In this document: positions 6,365 to 6,864 of the stretch, piece by piece
Layout: each line of letters begins with the position of its first letter
Numbering within the stretch: the first letter of the stretch is position 1
Source: Tissierellia bacterium
GTDB taxonomy: Bacteria; Bacillota; Clostridia; Tissierellales; Tepidimicrobiaceae
DNA: 6,864 bases
Reading direction: 5' to 3'
NCBI GenBank assembly: GCA_012518745.1
Contig: JAAYRM010000056.1
Span: 1 to 6,864, forward strand
The notes under the pieces: model-generated
What the model was told of the DNA's origin: nothing
The model's input: only the letters and a program-made list of their open reading frames with translations
Databases searched by the model: none
Made by a program: the position numbers and the translations under genes

Positions 6365-6864
6365 TTACACCCCAAATGTACCGATGAAAATTCCCAAGAG
6401 CGCCCCTACAAGCACCCCAATCGTAGGAGGCCTACCGCTGAATATACCATTTGCACTAGGTATCATCTCATCAAAAACTATAAATAGCATAGCACCGGCA
6501 GCAAATCCTAAGCCCATCGAAATTATAGTGGGGGAAATATTGCCAAATAGATAGGCAATTAGCACACCGATTCCCATAGGTACCCCTGTCAATGCGGTAA
6601 TTCCAATAACCCTAGATTTACTAGTACCTCCTATATATAGGGGTGCGGCTATAGCCATGCCCTCTGGGATATTCTGGATAAGCATTATCAACGCTATGGT
6701 ATAACCCAAATTCTTGTCAGCTACATAGCTTACCCCAATAGCAAGTCCTTCCGGAACATTGTGAAGTGCTATTCCAATGCCCAATATGATCCCCGTCTTG
6801 AGTAGATGAGACTTGGAGCAATCCGCCTCGCCAAAGTATTTATCGGGAATCAATGTATCCATGC
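6365..6864 (-). CDS. ZIP family metal transporter (partial, N-terminus off the right edge)
   Basis: The last 165 or so residues of a GufA/ZupT-type ZIP permease are present, which would carry zinc, iron or another divalent metal into the cytoplasm. An ATG occurs at 6862..6860, but full ZIPs of this type have about 240-270 residues and the first residues here (MDTLIPDKYFGE) match the internal loop before TM4. The real start is therefore outside the window. Numbered from that internal Met, TM4 carries HNVPEG (34-39) and TM5 carries QNIPEG (63-68), the two metal-binding signatures of the family. Three further helices follow at about 84-107, 113-133 and 146-164, the penultimate one ending AAGAMLFIVFDEMIP. 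The TM6 segment reads TALTGVPMGIG and shows no acidic residue where many relatives have Glu. The gene ends in TAA and is followed by a hairpin. Confidence 0.93.
   Translation of the reverse strand, partial: MDTLIPDKYFGEADCSKSHLLKTGIILGIGIALHNVPEGLAIGVSYVADKNLGYTIALIMLIQNIPEGMAIAAPLYIGGTSKSRVIGITALTGVPMGIGVLIAYLFGNISPTIISMGLGFAAGAMLFIVFDEMIPSANGIFSGRPPTIGVLVGALLGIFIGTFGV

Noticed and set aside
6860..6862. ATG near the right edge as the start of the ZIP protein
   Set aside because: The following residues match the internal loop before TM4 of ZIP proteins, and TM1-TM3 would be missing. The gene is cut by the window, not truncated.
1..6864. Search by eye for CRISPR repeats, tRNA, rRNA, transposases or phage genes
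   Set aside because: Nothing found. The coding frames account for most of the window, and the longest gene-free stretch is about 205 bp.

Overview
The window looks like chromosomal DNA from a low-to-moderate GC Bacillota, most likely a member of the Clostridia. The reasons are purine-rich Shine-Dalgarno sites close to AGGAGG, a TTG start, sigma-A type promoters, frequent ATA and AGG codons, AT-rich spacers, and proteins whose closest remembered relatives are clostridial. I cannot name a genus. All the genes belong to known families. I see no phage, transposon, CRISPR, tRNA or rRNA signal, and no clear new system.

Layout from left to right: (1) positions 1-319, minus strand, the N-terminal 106 codons of a DUF134/UPF0251 helix-turn-helix protein that runs off the left edge. 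(2) A 201-bp divergent spacer in which two sigma-A-like promoters overlap, with their -10 boxes forming one palindrome. (3) 521-988, plus strand, a single-domain cupin with an unusual Cys-rich N-terminus. (4) A compact hairpin at 1003-1023 that can end transcription from both sides. (5) 1031-2506, minus strand, a complete SelO-type protein AMPylase (YdiU family). (6) A strong terminator at 2568-2600 and then, further upstream on the minus strand, a two-gene operon (2612-4438 and 4438-6159) for the two halves of a heterodimeric ABC exporter. The downstream half overlaps the upstream half by one base (TAATG). (7) A 205-bp spacer with the operon's promoter candidate, small dyads and a hairpin terminator. 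(8) 6365-6864, minus strand, the C-terminal part of a ZIP-family metal transporter whose start lies beyond the right edge.

The exporter is the clearest functional unit. The 573-residue subunit carries a degenerate ATP site (Asp in place of the catalytic Glu, Gln in place of the switch His) but a canonical FSGGQ signature. The 608-residue subunit has the catalytic Glu and His but a non-canonical LSQGE signature. The dimer is therefore expected to have one hydrolysing and one ATP-holding site, as in TM287/288-type exporters. SelO, the cupin, DUF134 and ZIP genes appear to be separate transcription units, and nothing in the sequence ties them into a pathway with the exporter. The most useful follow-ups are the overlapping divergent promoters (363-423), the Cys cluster of the cupin, and the cysteine placement in SelO.
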